This document shows positions 33,760-45,700 of a stretch of DNA of 64,000 bases, piece after piece; the stretch's first letter is position 1, and every line of letters starts with the position of its first letter. This stretch comes from Mesostigma viride (Eukaryota > Streptophyta > Mesostigmatophyceae > Mesostigmatales > Mesostigmataceae): NCBI GenBank assembly GCA_009746045.1, contig RPFO01002047.1:64001-128000 (forward strand). The letters are read 5' to 3'. A program made the position numbers and the translations under genes. The notes under the pieces are model-generated. The model ran no database searches. It saw only the letters and a list, made by a program, of their open reading frames with translations, and was not told the origin of the DNA.

Positions 33760-36700
33760 ATGAATCCAGAGCAAGAGATGGCGAGGACGGACCTCATTAC
33801 AGTGGCCAGGTTCGTGCTTAACGAGCAGAGTAAGCACCCTGAAGCCAGAGGCGACATGACAATTCTGCTCAACCACATCATCTTGGGTTGCAAGTATGTG
33901 TGCTCGGCCGTGAGAAAGGTGAGCACGCCGTGTTTATACTTTATACCATGGCCAGTGATTGGCATGGTCAATTTCGGCACTTTTTCTCCTTGCAGGTGAT
34001 GCTCATCTTAACCATCAATCAGTGACCGCGGTCGCTTCCTTTCCCTCGTTGCTTCCTGCAACTTCAGGCTGGGCTCGCCAAGGTCCTGGGTCTTGCCGGG
34101 CAAAGCAACGTCCAGGTACGTATTCCTGTCAACCGGGCTGTGCTGCTCTCGAAAGCGACCCGCGTTCTGTTTACGTCGCCGCAAATGCCTTGCTTTGCTG
34201 TGCATGCTAGGTGCGTGTTCGCATGGATCATGCGTGTTAACGGGCCCCTGTTTCCCGCTGTGCTTGTGGGCCCCATTGCAGGGAGAGGAGCAGAAGAAGC
34301 TCGATGTGCTGGTACGTACGACGTCGCGGCCATCTACCACGTGTCATGTGGCTAGTACCATTAGACCGCAGCCTGCCAGCCAGATTAACATGTTACTGCA
34401 GGGATATTTCCCCTTAATTTTGAATGGACAGTTTGTGCTGCATCGTTCCGGGGCAGCAATAATTTAAAAAGTTTATTGTGATACTTAGAGACTTGGCGAG
34501 CGACTTATCCTTGGAGGGAAGGGGCTGTTAAGTTGGTGGGTGGCTGGGTGGGTGGGTTGGTGAAGGGGAACAGAGTGGCATAGGTGGCCGGGGAGAAAAG
34601 GAACATTGGAAAAGACTTAACACCCTCATGACGTCCTTTTCACATACACCTTCCCGTTATTCAAAGCATGCTTGTAATCCAGAGACAGTGAAATTGCTTT
34701 TTTAGCATTTTCTTCTATTATTTGTTAATTGGCTACGGAACCCATTTTTTCATGCGGTACCATCTGGTAATCTGCCTGCTTTTTGCTTTGTCTTCACCTG
34801 GATCATGCGTTGTGGTCATTTTCTTCCCATCTCCTTGCGAACGGTCATGGGCACGATGACATCATGGTCATGGATCATCCCACCACATCCCTTAATTCAT
34901 CATGCTGACACGTGCCAAATCGCTACGATGTGTGGCACTAATGACTGATCGACGGGTGACCGTCATCCATCATCGACTCGCGGTGACGATGCGCGCAACC
35001 AGAGCAACCAAGTGTTTGTGAACGCCATCCTCAGCAGTGGCCGCTCGGTGAGGGAACCGCCTCCTAAAATATAAGCGTGGATGCAGCTAGGGTGTGAACC
35101 TAATCACCTAATCATTCTAATTTCAGTGTGCTGAGCAGTGGCAGCTTAGTGAGGGGATTGCCTAGCTCTTATGTGAGGACCATCACATCGTTATTAATTA
35201 TAGTTAATCAGTAATAAACTGGGTTTCTCACAGCTGCAGCCGCTTGGTAAGGGGAACTATGTGTCAACATGGATATTTGGATTTAGAGTGCTTTGTCTAA
35301 TGTCTTTAGTAGAGTGCTTTGTCTAATGTCTTTAATAGAGTGCTTTGTCTAATGTCTTTAATAGAGTGCTTTGTCTAATGTCTTAAATAGAGTGCTTTGT
35401 CTAATGTCGTTCATAGAGTGCTTTGTCTAATGTCGTTCATAGAGTGCTTTGTCTAATGTCTTGGTTGCACAGGTCATGGCCTTCTTGTACCTGCACGCAC
35501 TCAGAGTTGTGTCGTTGCCGTTGGTTGCAGGGCATAGTTTGCTTACTGCGAGGATGCTTTTGCGAGCACTCAGCATAGCCAGTGATTGGCCACTGTACGA
35601 CTTGTAATGAGCTGATCAGGGCTGGATTCCTCATCAAGAAATAAGTTACCTTCGAGGAGCTATGTGTATACATGGCTCTCATCACCAGTTGATTATGACC
35701 GTACTCGGTCAGGTGCATCACACTCAAAGTCTCTTCTAGGTGCTGCGTAACTACGCGTGTGTTCCCCCTGATTCAATATTTAATTAACTACACAAACTTT
35801 CCTCCTGGCTTCATGGTTTATTGAAGTTTTTCTGTCCTATCATGGTTGAGAGTTTTTCTTACTAACGCGTTGTCACATGCCGATGTTTTTCTGTCGCTAT
35901 TCGATGGTGGTCATCGCCATGATCATATGCTTTCGCTAGTAACACATTGTCGCATCATGGCCGATGGTTTTCACGGCTGCTTGGGTGTGGGGTGGGTCAC
36001 ATGTCGGCGACTCCCTGCCGACCAACCTGTCCCTCTTTTTATTATTATTCCAGTTTGTGCTGGTCAGCGAGGAGGATGAGGAGATGATCATCACGCCCGA
36101 GGGGCAGCGGGGAAAGTAAGTGGGCATCCCTGGGCTGCCAGCACCTAGCACTCTGTAAATGATCCCTGGAACGCCGACATCATGCGAGGGTAGGCTTCCT
36201 GTGTTTGCGATGTCAGTAGTGTTTTGCGTGGGTTGGCTGCCAGTCGTGACTGTGCCCATCCGGTGCAATATCTAGCTCTATACAAATAATGGCAACATCT
36301 AGCTCAATAAACGAAATGGCAACATCTAGCTCTATAAAAGAAATGGCATCATCTAGCTCTATAAAAGAAATGGCATCATCTAGCTCTATAAAAGAAATGG
36401 CATCATCTAGCTCTATAAAAGAAATGGCATCATCTAGCTCTATAAAAGATATGGCATCATCTAGCTCTATAAAAGAAATGGCAACATCTAGCTCTATAAA
36501 AGAAATGGCATCATCTAGCTCTATAAAAGAAATGGCAACATCTAGCTCTATAAACGAAATGGCAACATCTAGCTCTATAAAAGAAATGGCAACATCTAGC
36601 TCTATAAAAGAAATGGCATCATCTAGCTCTATAAAGAAATCACAACATCTAGCTCTATAAACGAAATGGCAACATCTAGCTCTAGAAAAGAAATGGCAAC

Positions 36701-39700
36701 ATCTAGCTCTATAAAGAAATGGCAACATCTAGCTCTATAAAAGAAATGGCAACATCTACCTCTATAAAGAGATGGCAACATCTAGCTCTATAAAAGAAAT
36801 GGCATCATCTAGCTCTATAAAAGAAATGGCAACATCTATTCTATAAAAGAAATGGCAACATCTAGCTCTAGAAAACAAAAGGCATCATCTAGCTCTATAA
36901 AAGAAATGGCAACATCTAGCTCTATAAAGAAATGGCATCGTCTAGCTCTATAAAAGAAATGGCATCATCTAGCTCTATAAACGAAATGGCAACATCTAGC
37001 TCTATAAAAGAAATGGCATCATCTAGCTCTATAAAAGAAATGGCAACATCTAGCTCTATGAAAGAAATGGCATCATCTAGCTCTATAAAAGAAATGGCAA
37101 CATCTAGCTCTATAAAGAAATGGCATCATCTAGCTCTATAAAAGAAATGAACTTTCCTGGACTGAATAACTGAGCCTTTCAGACATGAACCACCTTGTCA
37201 TAGCCCTGTTTAGGGTTTAGGGTCTAGGGTTTAGGGTTTAGACAGACATGAACCACCTTGTCATAACCCTGTTTGGCCACAATTCACGTGACTGCAGGCG
37301 CTGCTTGGAGCTGGTACACTGGATCTATGCGATTCTGACCGACAAGTAGTAAACGGGGGACAAAGCCTGACCAAAATTAAGACCTGACTAGCAGATCGGT
37401 GTGCACACGTGATCCACCCTATTTATGGGACTGTTCCTCACTGCGATTCCATGATTACCATGCTTGCCCCGGCTGGTGTGTCGTGTGTGCCCCCACCCCC
37501 ACCCCACCCCACCCCACCCCACCCCACCCCACCCCACCCCACCCCACCCCACCCCACCCCACCCCACCCCACCCCACCCCACCCCACCCCACCCCACCCC
37601 ACCCCACCCCACCCCACCCCACCCCACCCCACCCCACCCCACCCCACCCCACCCCACCCCACCCCACCCCACCCCACCCCACCCCAGTCCAGTCCACCCA
37701 CTTTATTGGTACCCGTGTGACGCAGTCATGTGAATATTTATTAATTACATCAGTCTACCGATTTCATTAATTAATAACTTCAGGCTACCACATTGCATTA
37801 TGTAATTATGCCAGCCTACCGATTTCATAATCAACTACTTCAGTCTACCGACTTCTTCCATCCATTACTTCGGTCGACCCGCTTGTGTATCCGAGCCTGT
37901 TGTGTGCTACGCGGGCAAATGCGTTACGCCTGCCTCCCGCCGCAGGTACTGTGTCGTGTTCGACCCTCTGTTTATCTCCAAGCCTGTTCCTCCGCTGTGC
38001 TTACCACGGTCACTGTGTGTGCCACGACAGGTATTGTGTCGTGTTCGACCCGCTGGACGGCTCCTCCAACATCGACTGCGGCGTGTCGATCGGCACGGTG
38101 CGTGGCTCTGAGAGCGATGAAGGTCTTGTCTTTTGTTATTTTCACAGCCCATTTTCACATCCCATTTTCACATCCCAAACTGGGCCCTTCACACGGGAGC
38201 ATGGATGCCTCTGTGGCTTGTGAGTCATGGAGTCGTGTAATGTACTCACGCATCACAGATATTGTCGCTGGCTCGCTCTCCGCTGTTGGGCCGCTGTCAT
38301 GTGGCAGTTTTGTGCTGGCATGATATTGTACCACTAGAATACTAATATTATAGTAATGATGTAATAGTAATGATGTTATAGTAATGATATTATAGTAATA
38401 TTATCGTAATGATATTATAGTAACGATATTTCTGAGGTCATACTAACTTGCGCCGACACGGGCAAGGGCGGTCTGGGGTCGTTCGTATGACGGTTTCATA
38501 CCTCAGGCATGCCAGACAGGTCTTGGGTTTCGTTGTCTGTCCTGCATGCGCCACCTGCAAAGTCAGGGAGGATCCTATGGTGACCATTGTGATGCTGGGT
38601 ATCCTGATCTCACCTGCCACTTTGTTGTCAACTGTGTTTTCTCTCGACTTATCTGTGACGTTGTGACTGGGGCCTGGTGAGGGGAGGGAGGCAGGAGGGT
38701 GGAGGTTGAGGGGAAGGTTAAGCGTATGCAGGAGGGCCAAGAAGAGGGGAGGTTTGAGCCACTGCAGGAGGCTGGAAGAAGAGGGGAAGTTCGAGCCTAT
38801 GCAGGAGGGTGGAGGAAGAGGGGAGCGTATGGAGATGAAGCGGGGAGCTGACAAGAAAGTGATTAACAAGTGAATGTAAAAGTGAAACTGAAAGGCGTCG
38901 ACATGCTGTTTTCCTCGGCATTTGTGCTGAGGTTCCACTACAGTACTGAGCTTGTTACTTGGCTTTGATCGGATTCAAGAAATTCTGCTGGTGAAAATTA
39001 GGGTCAGTTTATTCGAACCGTTATCCTTTGGTTTTGGGGACCGTTCTGCAGTTGTGCTTGCACATGTGTACACACAGCTAATTGGATGTTTTCACTGTGG
39101 CGGGCTGCACCCATCATGGTACCGACTTGAGCAAAGAATAATGCTGCCCCTGGACAAACTGAGACTCTGGATTTGTTCCCGCTGCACAGATGCGCACACA
39201 ACCAGATAGATCTTTGGCAAATAGGAGGTCACCGTATTCACTGCCCCCTATTCCCATGCACACTACACCCCGCCCACCCCACGGAACGCAGATCTTTGGC
39301 ATCTACGAGGTGAACGATGGGGTCCATCCCGACACATCGGCAGTGCTCAAGCCCGGCTCCGAGATGGTCGCCGCGGGTTACTGCATGTACGGCAGCATGT
39401 GCACGCTGGTGCTGACAACCGGCAACGGCGTCAATTGCTTCACGCTGGACCCGTCGCTGGGGGAGTTCATCCTCACACACCCGAACATGCAGGTAAGGTG
39501 CAATGCTGTGTGGGATGTAAGTCGTGAACTTACACTCAGTTGCTGGGGGGGCTCATCCTCACGCACCCGAGTTTTGCAGGTAAGGAGTATTGCGGGTAGG
39601 TAAGTCGTGAAGGTATACTCATAAGTTGGTGGGGGGGGTTTCATCCTCACGCACCCGAGAATGCAGGTACTAAGGAGTTGGTAAGGGCGCGCTGGTATCT

Positions 39701-42700
39701 AGATTTAGATGGTATCTAGATAGGGCATGCTGGTGTCTGGATAGGGCATGCTGGTATCTAGATTGCCTTTCGATACTAGATGTGAAGGTGTTGAGAAGCC
39801 GCGGGGAAAGGCTGTCAGCCCGATTAGCACTCGTGCACACACACACTGAGTAATGTGGCCTGATTAGCACGCAGGATAGCACGTTCAGGGCTGGCACGTG
39901 AATGTATCACTGTGCCTTTCTCAGAATGCTGGTTAGGTACTGGCGAAAAAATGGCATGGTTCCCGTCTATCATCAACTGGAAGGGGACGGGAGGAGGAGG
40001 AGACAGGGGGCATGATTAAGGGGAGGGTCCCATAGAAATATATCAAAACTTACCCCCCCTAATAACTACAGAAATGCAACTGACAACCACTGAATGATCT
40101 TTGGGGACCATAAACATGATGTTTGGGCATGCATACCACCACTTGTTGGGGGTACTACCCCCAGCCATACACCGGCTATGAGCTAAAAATAGAAAAAAAC
40201 GCTGTCCGGGGCACATCTTGCCCAGAACAGTGGGAGAACCAGTTGCATGAAAAAAGCACAACCCATATAAAAATGTCATGGGACATCGTTTCTACCTAAT
40301 TGGATCAACAAAATCAGCACATCCCTTTGAGTTATTAATTTTTGGGCCAAAAATACGCTTTTTTAGGCGGGGCGTCCCCATACACACTCATAACACATCA
40401 ATTAGGCCTGAAAAGCACAAGTCAAATTCTGTCATGACCATAGAAGGCACTGTCAAAGTTTGGTGGCATTCTGAGCTCAGCTGTAGCAGTTATTAATTTT
40501 GGCAGTTGGCCACCTGTGCAGACGCTGAGGAAGGCATTAGTGAGTATTAAGGCACACTAACACTTCCTATGCCATCCAAAAGGCTCCTGACCATGCCCAA
40601 TTCGACCACAATGTACAAGGAGGTGGCTGGGCACGTCATGTGCCCTTGCCTTACCTCGACACGGGCAACCTGTTGCGTGTGTGCACAACAATGAGGCAGG
40701 TAGCTCAACATGCCTAGCCAACACTTCTAAAGCATATTCCAGGTTTATGGTGTGGGCATCATCCCAAAACCAAGCTCAAACACACCCTAGAAAGCCATAT
40801 CCACTAATTGCCCAACAAGGGTAACAACAGACAGTCCACAGAGAAAGCAGAATTATCATACATGCTGCTTGCCAAGGCTTCTTACCATGGTTACCTTGCC
40901 TTGCTAGCATATGAATTAGGGCTCTCCCATTTTAGTGGGAGAAAGGCCAACAAGACAACGATAACCCCTACCTACGTGCAGTTCCACCCATGCAGTATGC
41001 CCCTCAGAAAAACCACTGCCACCTTTCTTTCCAGCGCAATTGTTTGCCAAGAAACAAACTCAAGCTTGTGAGCCTCTAACCACAATGAAGCCTCTGCTAA
41101 GAAAGGCCGCGTCAATATTCACACAAAACTGAGTGCTGTTAGCAATCTCCTTCCAAGAAACCACTCAGCAAATCCCTGACAACTTGACGATATGCCACGG
41201 TCACGCTTTGATACATCCCAGCCATGCAAAGTACATAAAAACCACTGAAAGGTGCCAGGAATCTGGCGATGCGCAGCACGGAATGGCATTATACCTGGCG
41301 CGAACTGCACGGAAAGAAGCCGAAAACTTGCGTTGATAACCCATAAAGGAAGCGAAACATTCATAGGGTCACGTTGATCACACGATCGTACCATTACCGG
41401 AATTGTCCTTCGCCCAGCGGCGCAAGAAAGAACAACCTTCCATGGAATAATAAGACGCGCATCCCGCGAGCCTGGAGAGTGTCTTACCGATCATGACGGA
41501 AATCTTGCCGAAACCCAGCAAATTTTTTAAAGCTTTACCAATAATGATTTAAACGCATCCTTGACGCTAGGTAAAGCCCATAAAACCTGACAATCACCGC
41601 CGCCAGCGTGCATTCTAATTTATTCCTCTCGACGAAAACATCAGATTGGACCCCCGTGGCGATGGTCATCAATAAAATCATCGACACTGCAAAAAACGCG
41701 AACTCCGCTACGAAGTAGTATCATTTACTCATCGTCTTTAAGATTCGCTCAGTTTCTCTGCATTCCGCGAGCTATCTTTTTCTACTCTGCCTGAAAGCAC
41801 GTCGCCATGGCCAGCTCCGGTAGGGGTGCGCGCCCCGTGCACCACTTTTTCACGGTACGGACGGGTACCGCGAATTTTTCGGCGCCAAAATATTCGCGCC
41901 GGGACCGTCCCCTTAAGTTGAAGATTTTGTCTCGTCGTAGACTATATCCCTGCCTGGTGCTCATTCCACTCTACAATGTTTGCTAGAAACGAAATGGCGT
42001 TCGACAGCTTAGTAATGAAATGCCATAGCTTTTGCCTTGAGTCTGATGTTTCATGTCACAGACGTGTAGGAGGCGGTGCTGTTGTGAGTCTCTTTCTCCC
42101 TCTATTTACTTCGTTTTTTCCCGCCACATTTCAATAGTAAGATGCTGTGCTTTTTCCTCTCCTGGTTCATGGGCGCAGATACCTCCCAGGGGGACCATCT
42201 ATTCGATCAATGAAGGCAACGCCGGCCTGTGGGATGCAGCGATTACCAAGTGGGTGGATATTATTGAATTAGTTTATTGAATCAAATACCAGTAGCATTA
42301 CTTCATACTGCTTGTGGGATGCAACGATTGCCAAGTGGGTGGATTTCATGCAATTCGTTAATTCTAAGTCAATAGAAGTGGCCATATCGGCACGGTAATT
42401 CTAGCACCCTTGTTGCCATTACCAAGTGGGTGGCTTATCGTCAGCCGCTGAGTTAATGGAGCGGGTGGCTACAGGGGCATAATCCTGGCACCATTGTGCC
42501 AATTTAGCAGAGAGCTTGTAAACCCATAGAACCGCTAGAGCCCACTAGAGCGCGAGTGTTGCCGACGTTTGATACCATTAGCATATTCACAATATTCAAA
42601 GCAGCGCTTGTGCACACTTGGCGATGGGTGCTGTCGAGCTTTTGTAAAGATAAGATCCTGCATTCGACAAATTATCTGTGCCTGTAACAACATGGTGTTT

Positions 42701-45700
42701 AGTTTTGGACAAGTATAATGGGATTCAGTGAACAGCTCCATGGAGCGTGGAGCGATGCCTGATCCTTCTTGCTGCGCCCTCAAAGTCACAACCTTCTCAG
42801 CTTCTCTGCATGTTAACTGCCTCATGCGTTTCTTTGCATGGATTGCTATGGTTGGTCGTTACGTAACGTCAGACGTCAGAAGTTTACGGATTTATGCGTG
42901 CACTTCTGAGGTGTGGATGTATCAGCAGAAACGGTGTTGGCAAAGTGTGGATAGCAGTCGTTGGGAATGTTCCCCGACAGCCACCCCTTTTCAGGTGTCC
43001 TCATGTTTCCTACAAGGCAACTGTTTAATAGTTTTCCAGGTTAGCCAGTGTTTATGTCGGTCGCTGAAACACCTGTCCTTATCCAACATCCACAAAATTC
43101 TTCCTCGCAATGCTTACCAGTTGAAAATGCCTTTGTCTGAATCCATTCATCCGAACCAGTTGTCTGAGTCATGTATCTGAATATGCCTTTATCTGAACCA
43201 TTTACAATAATATGAAAAGTAGTACCTGTTCACAACATATTTGTGTCGACTCAGCATACTGTCTCAGCCCAGAACCCTCGTCCATTCCCACATCCCTCGA
43301 TTATTACCATGTTTCCGTTCACAGAGATTTTATTCGCAACCCTTTTGTTCCTTTAGCAGATGTTCCACTCACGTGTTCCTTGCTTTGGCAAAATCTCAAT
43401 CCGGGGATGCCTCTTATTCTTTTGGTCGCCACAGACCGTTGTCCAAGACGCCAAGTTCCCCAGTGGTCACGTGCTTACTCTGGCAACGTCTCCATCTCCA
43501 ATGCCTGCTATTTGTGTGGCTGTCAACAGATACGTCCACGATTCCAAGTTCCCTCAGAAGGGCAAGCCCAAGTCCCTGCGATACGTTGGCAGGTGAGCGG
43601 GACACCCAGCAGGGTGCGGCCCCATGCAAACAATACTATGTAAATGAGACACCCAGCGCAGTTTGCATGTATGCGCTACCTTGTACTAGTAATTCATCCA
43701 ATCGCGAATCAGAATGGCGTGCAGCTGTTTCAATCGGGGCTTGGGAGGCCGTAAGTTCTCTTAGATTGGCATGAAGTATCGTATAAGCAAGGAGTAAAGC
43801 ATAGTAAATGTAGCTAGTATTTAAGTACTAGCAAGGAGTTAAGCACAGTAAATGTAACAGTATTTAAGTACTAGCAAGGAGCGGACACATGGGGAGTTAA
43901 TCAAACAGGCTTGAAAAATAAACCGCGCTGCTAAGCTTAAACGATAAACTGCGCTGCATGTCTCTAGGTGTCGTCGTTCACATCAGCTATCTGCCATGGG
44001 CCATTTGACACAGTAGTTACTGCTCCGCTGTTGCGGCGCTTGGTAGCTACTGCCTGAGCAAGCATGCCAACGAGGCGGCTGCCCTGAGGCAACCTGAGTC
44101 CTCTATCTGGATTTTGTATACGAGTGGACTAGCCTTGTTGGCGCACAGCATCACGGACAAAATTTATGCATGGTATTTTATGCAATTATTCATCTGTGAC
44201 TCCTGTGCTGTAATATAAAGGGGTGCACATTCATTCTCTTAGCCTTGACTCGACGTGTGCAGCATGCTGGGCGGATGGGTGTATAACAGAGTGCTGTACA
44301 ACAGCCTCACTCTAATGATGTCGCCAGCCTCACTCTAATGCTGTGATGCTGTTTTATATTCCATGTCCATAAACGTTTCCATGTCCATAAAGGTCTCCAT
44401 GTCCACAAGTGTTGATGGTTGCAGCATGGTGGCTGATGTCCACCGCACGTTGCTTATGACACCCTAGCTACTAACACAGACACTATTTATACTTGCTACA
44501 TTCATAAACATGACCTCAACGCGTGCAGCATGGTGGCGGACGTCCACCGCACGCTGCTCTACGGTGGCATATTCATGTACCCGGCCGACAAGAAGAGCCC
44601 AAAAGGGAAGCTGAGGTAGGTGTAATGGCCTATGTATAGATGGCTGGTATATGTGTTTGGTTTGTACATGTGGCTGGTGTGTCTGTTTGGTGTTTGTCGC
44701 TGGTATGGTCCATGTACCCCGCCGACAAAACGGGCCAAAAGAGAATGGCGAGGTAGGTGTATGTTTTGCCGGGCTGTGTGGCTTGCTGTCTGCTGGATAA
44801 GTTGTACTGCTTTAGCACTTCGTCGCAGCTTCAAGCTTCACCATAGCATGCATTGCTTATGCCCTGCCAAAGAAAGGAAAAAGACATCTGGCATCATTTT
44901 GGATTCTATTCTCTGCAACGCTTGGCATTCTTGCTTCCGGAAGGATTCCGTCGGCAACCTTTGCGACGCGTGGCTACAGTATCTGCTGCTTTCTGATCCT
45001 GGCCCCATTGTTCATGTCTCATGGCTTGTGTACCGGCTTCTGCCTTCTGGGGGAACATTGGTGCTTCCATATGCAGACACTCTATACTGCAAGCGCCTAG
45101 TGATTTTCTATTCCGTGTGTGAAATGTTTGTGATGTAATTTACACTGAGCGTAAATATGCTCTGTCCCCTCAATTTAAACATCCTCAGGATCCTGTACGA
45201 GTGCTCCCCGATGGCGTTTATCTGCGAGCAGGCGGGCGGTGCAGCAACGACTGGGAAGATGCGGGTGCGTTTGTGGTATTCACATCATCCCCATCCATCA
45301 TAGAGACCATGTGCGTTTAGTTTTCATGAACGGAGGGCTTTACTAGGGAAGTTAACATAAAAGTAACTAAGCAAACAGAAGGCTGCAATAGGGAAGTTAA
45401 CATAAACAAAAGGCACCGACAGAGAAGATGCTGTCGCGTGATCATGATCCCTGCTGTCGTGTGGGACTGTCAATACTCACTTAACGACATTGAACAGACG
45501 CAAAGGGCCTTCGGCTCGCATCACAGAGTGATTGAACGGGCTCGTCCACTAGGAAGATCGGGATGAGCTTTTAGTGGCGATTTTCGTAGTTCGAGATCAA
45601 TGAAGACAGTTAAAATTATTGCTAACGCTCTAATGATTAACTGGCTGGCACAACTAATTTGAGGGCGCGGGCCCATTTAAGAGTAAGAGTTGAAGTTAAA

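Noticed and set aside
36213-37141. ORFs with nine-residue repeats on both strands
   Set aside because: 27-bp minisatellite inside FBPase intron 5; units of 26 bp break the frames repeatedly.
37388-37770. HPTPP and GGVGW repeat ORFs
   Set aside because: (CCCCA)n simple repeat in an FBPase intron.
41782-41964. Minus-strand ORF in FBPase intron 7
   Set aside because: Short, without recognisable features, inside a confirmed intron.
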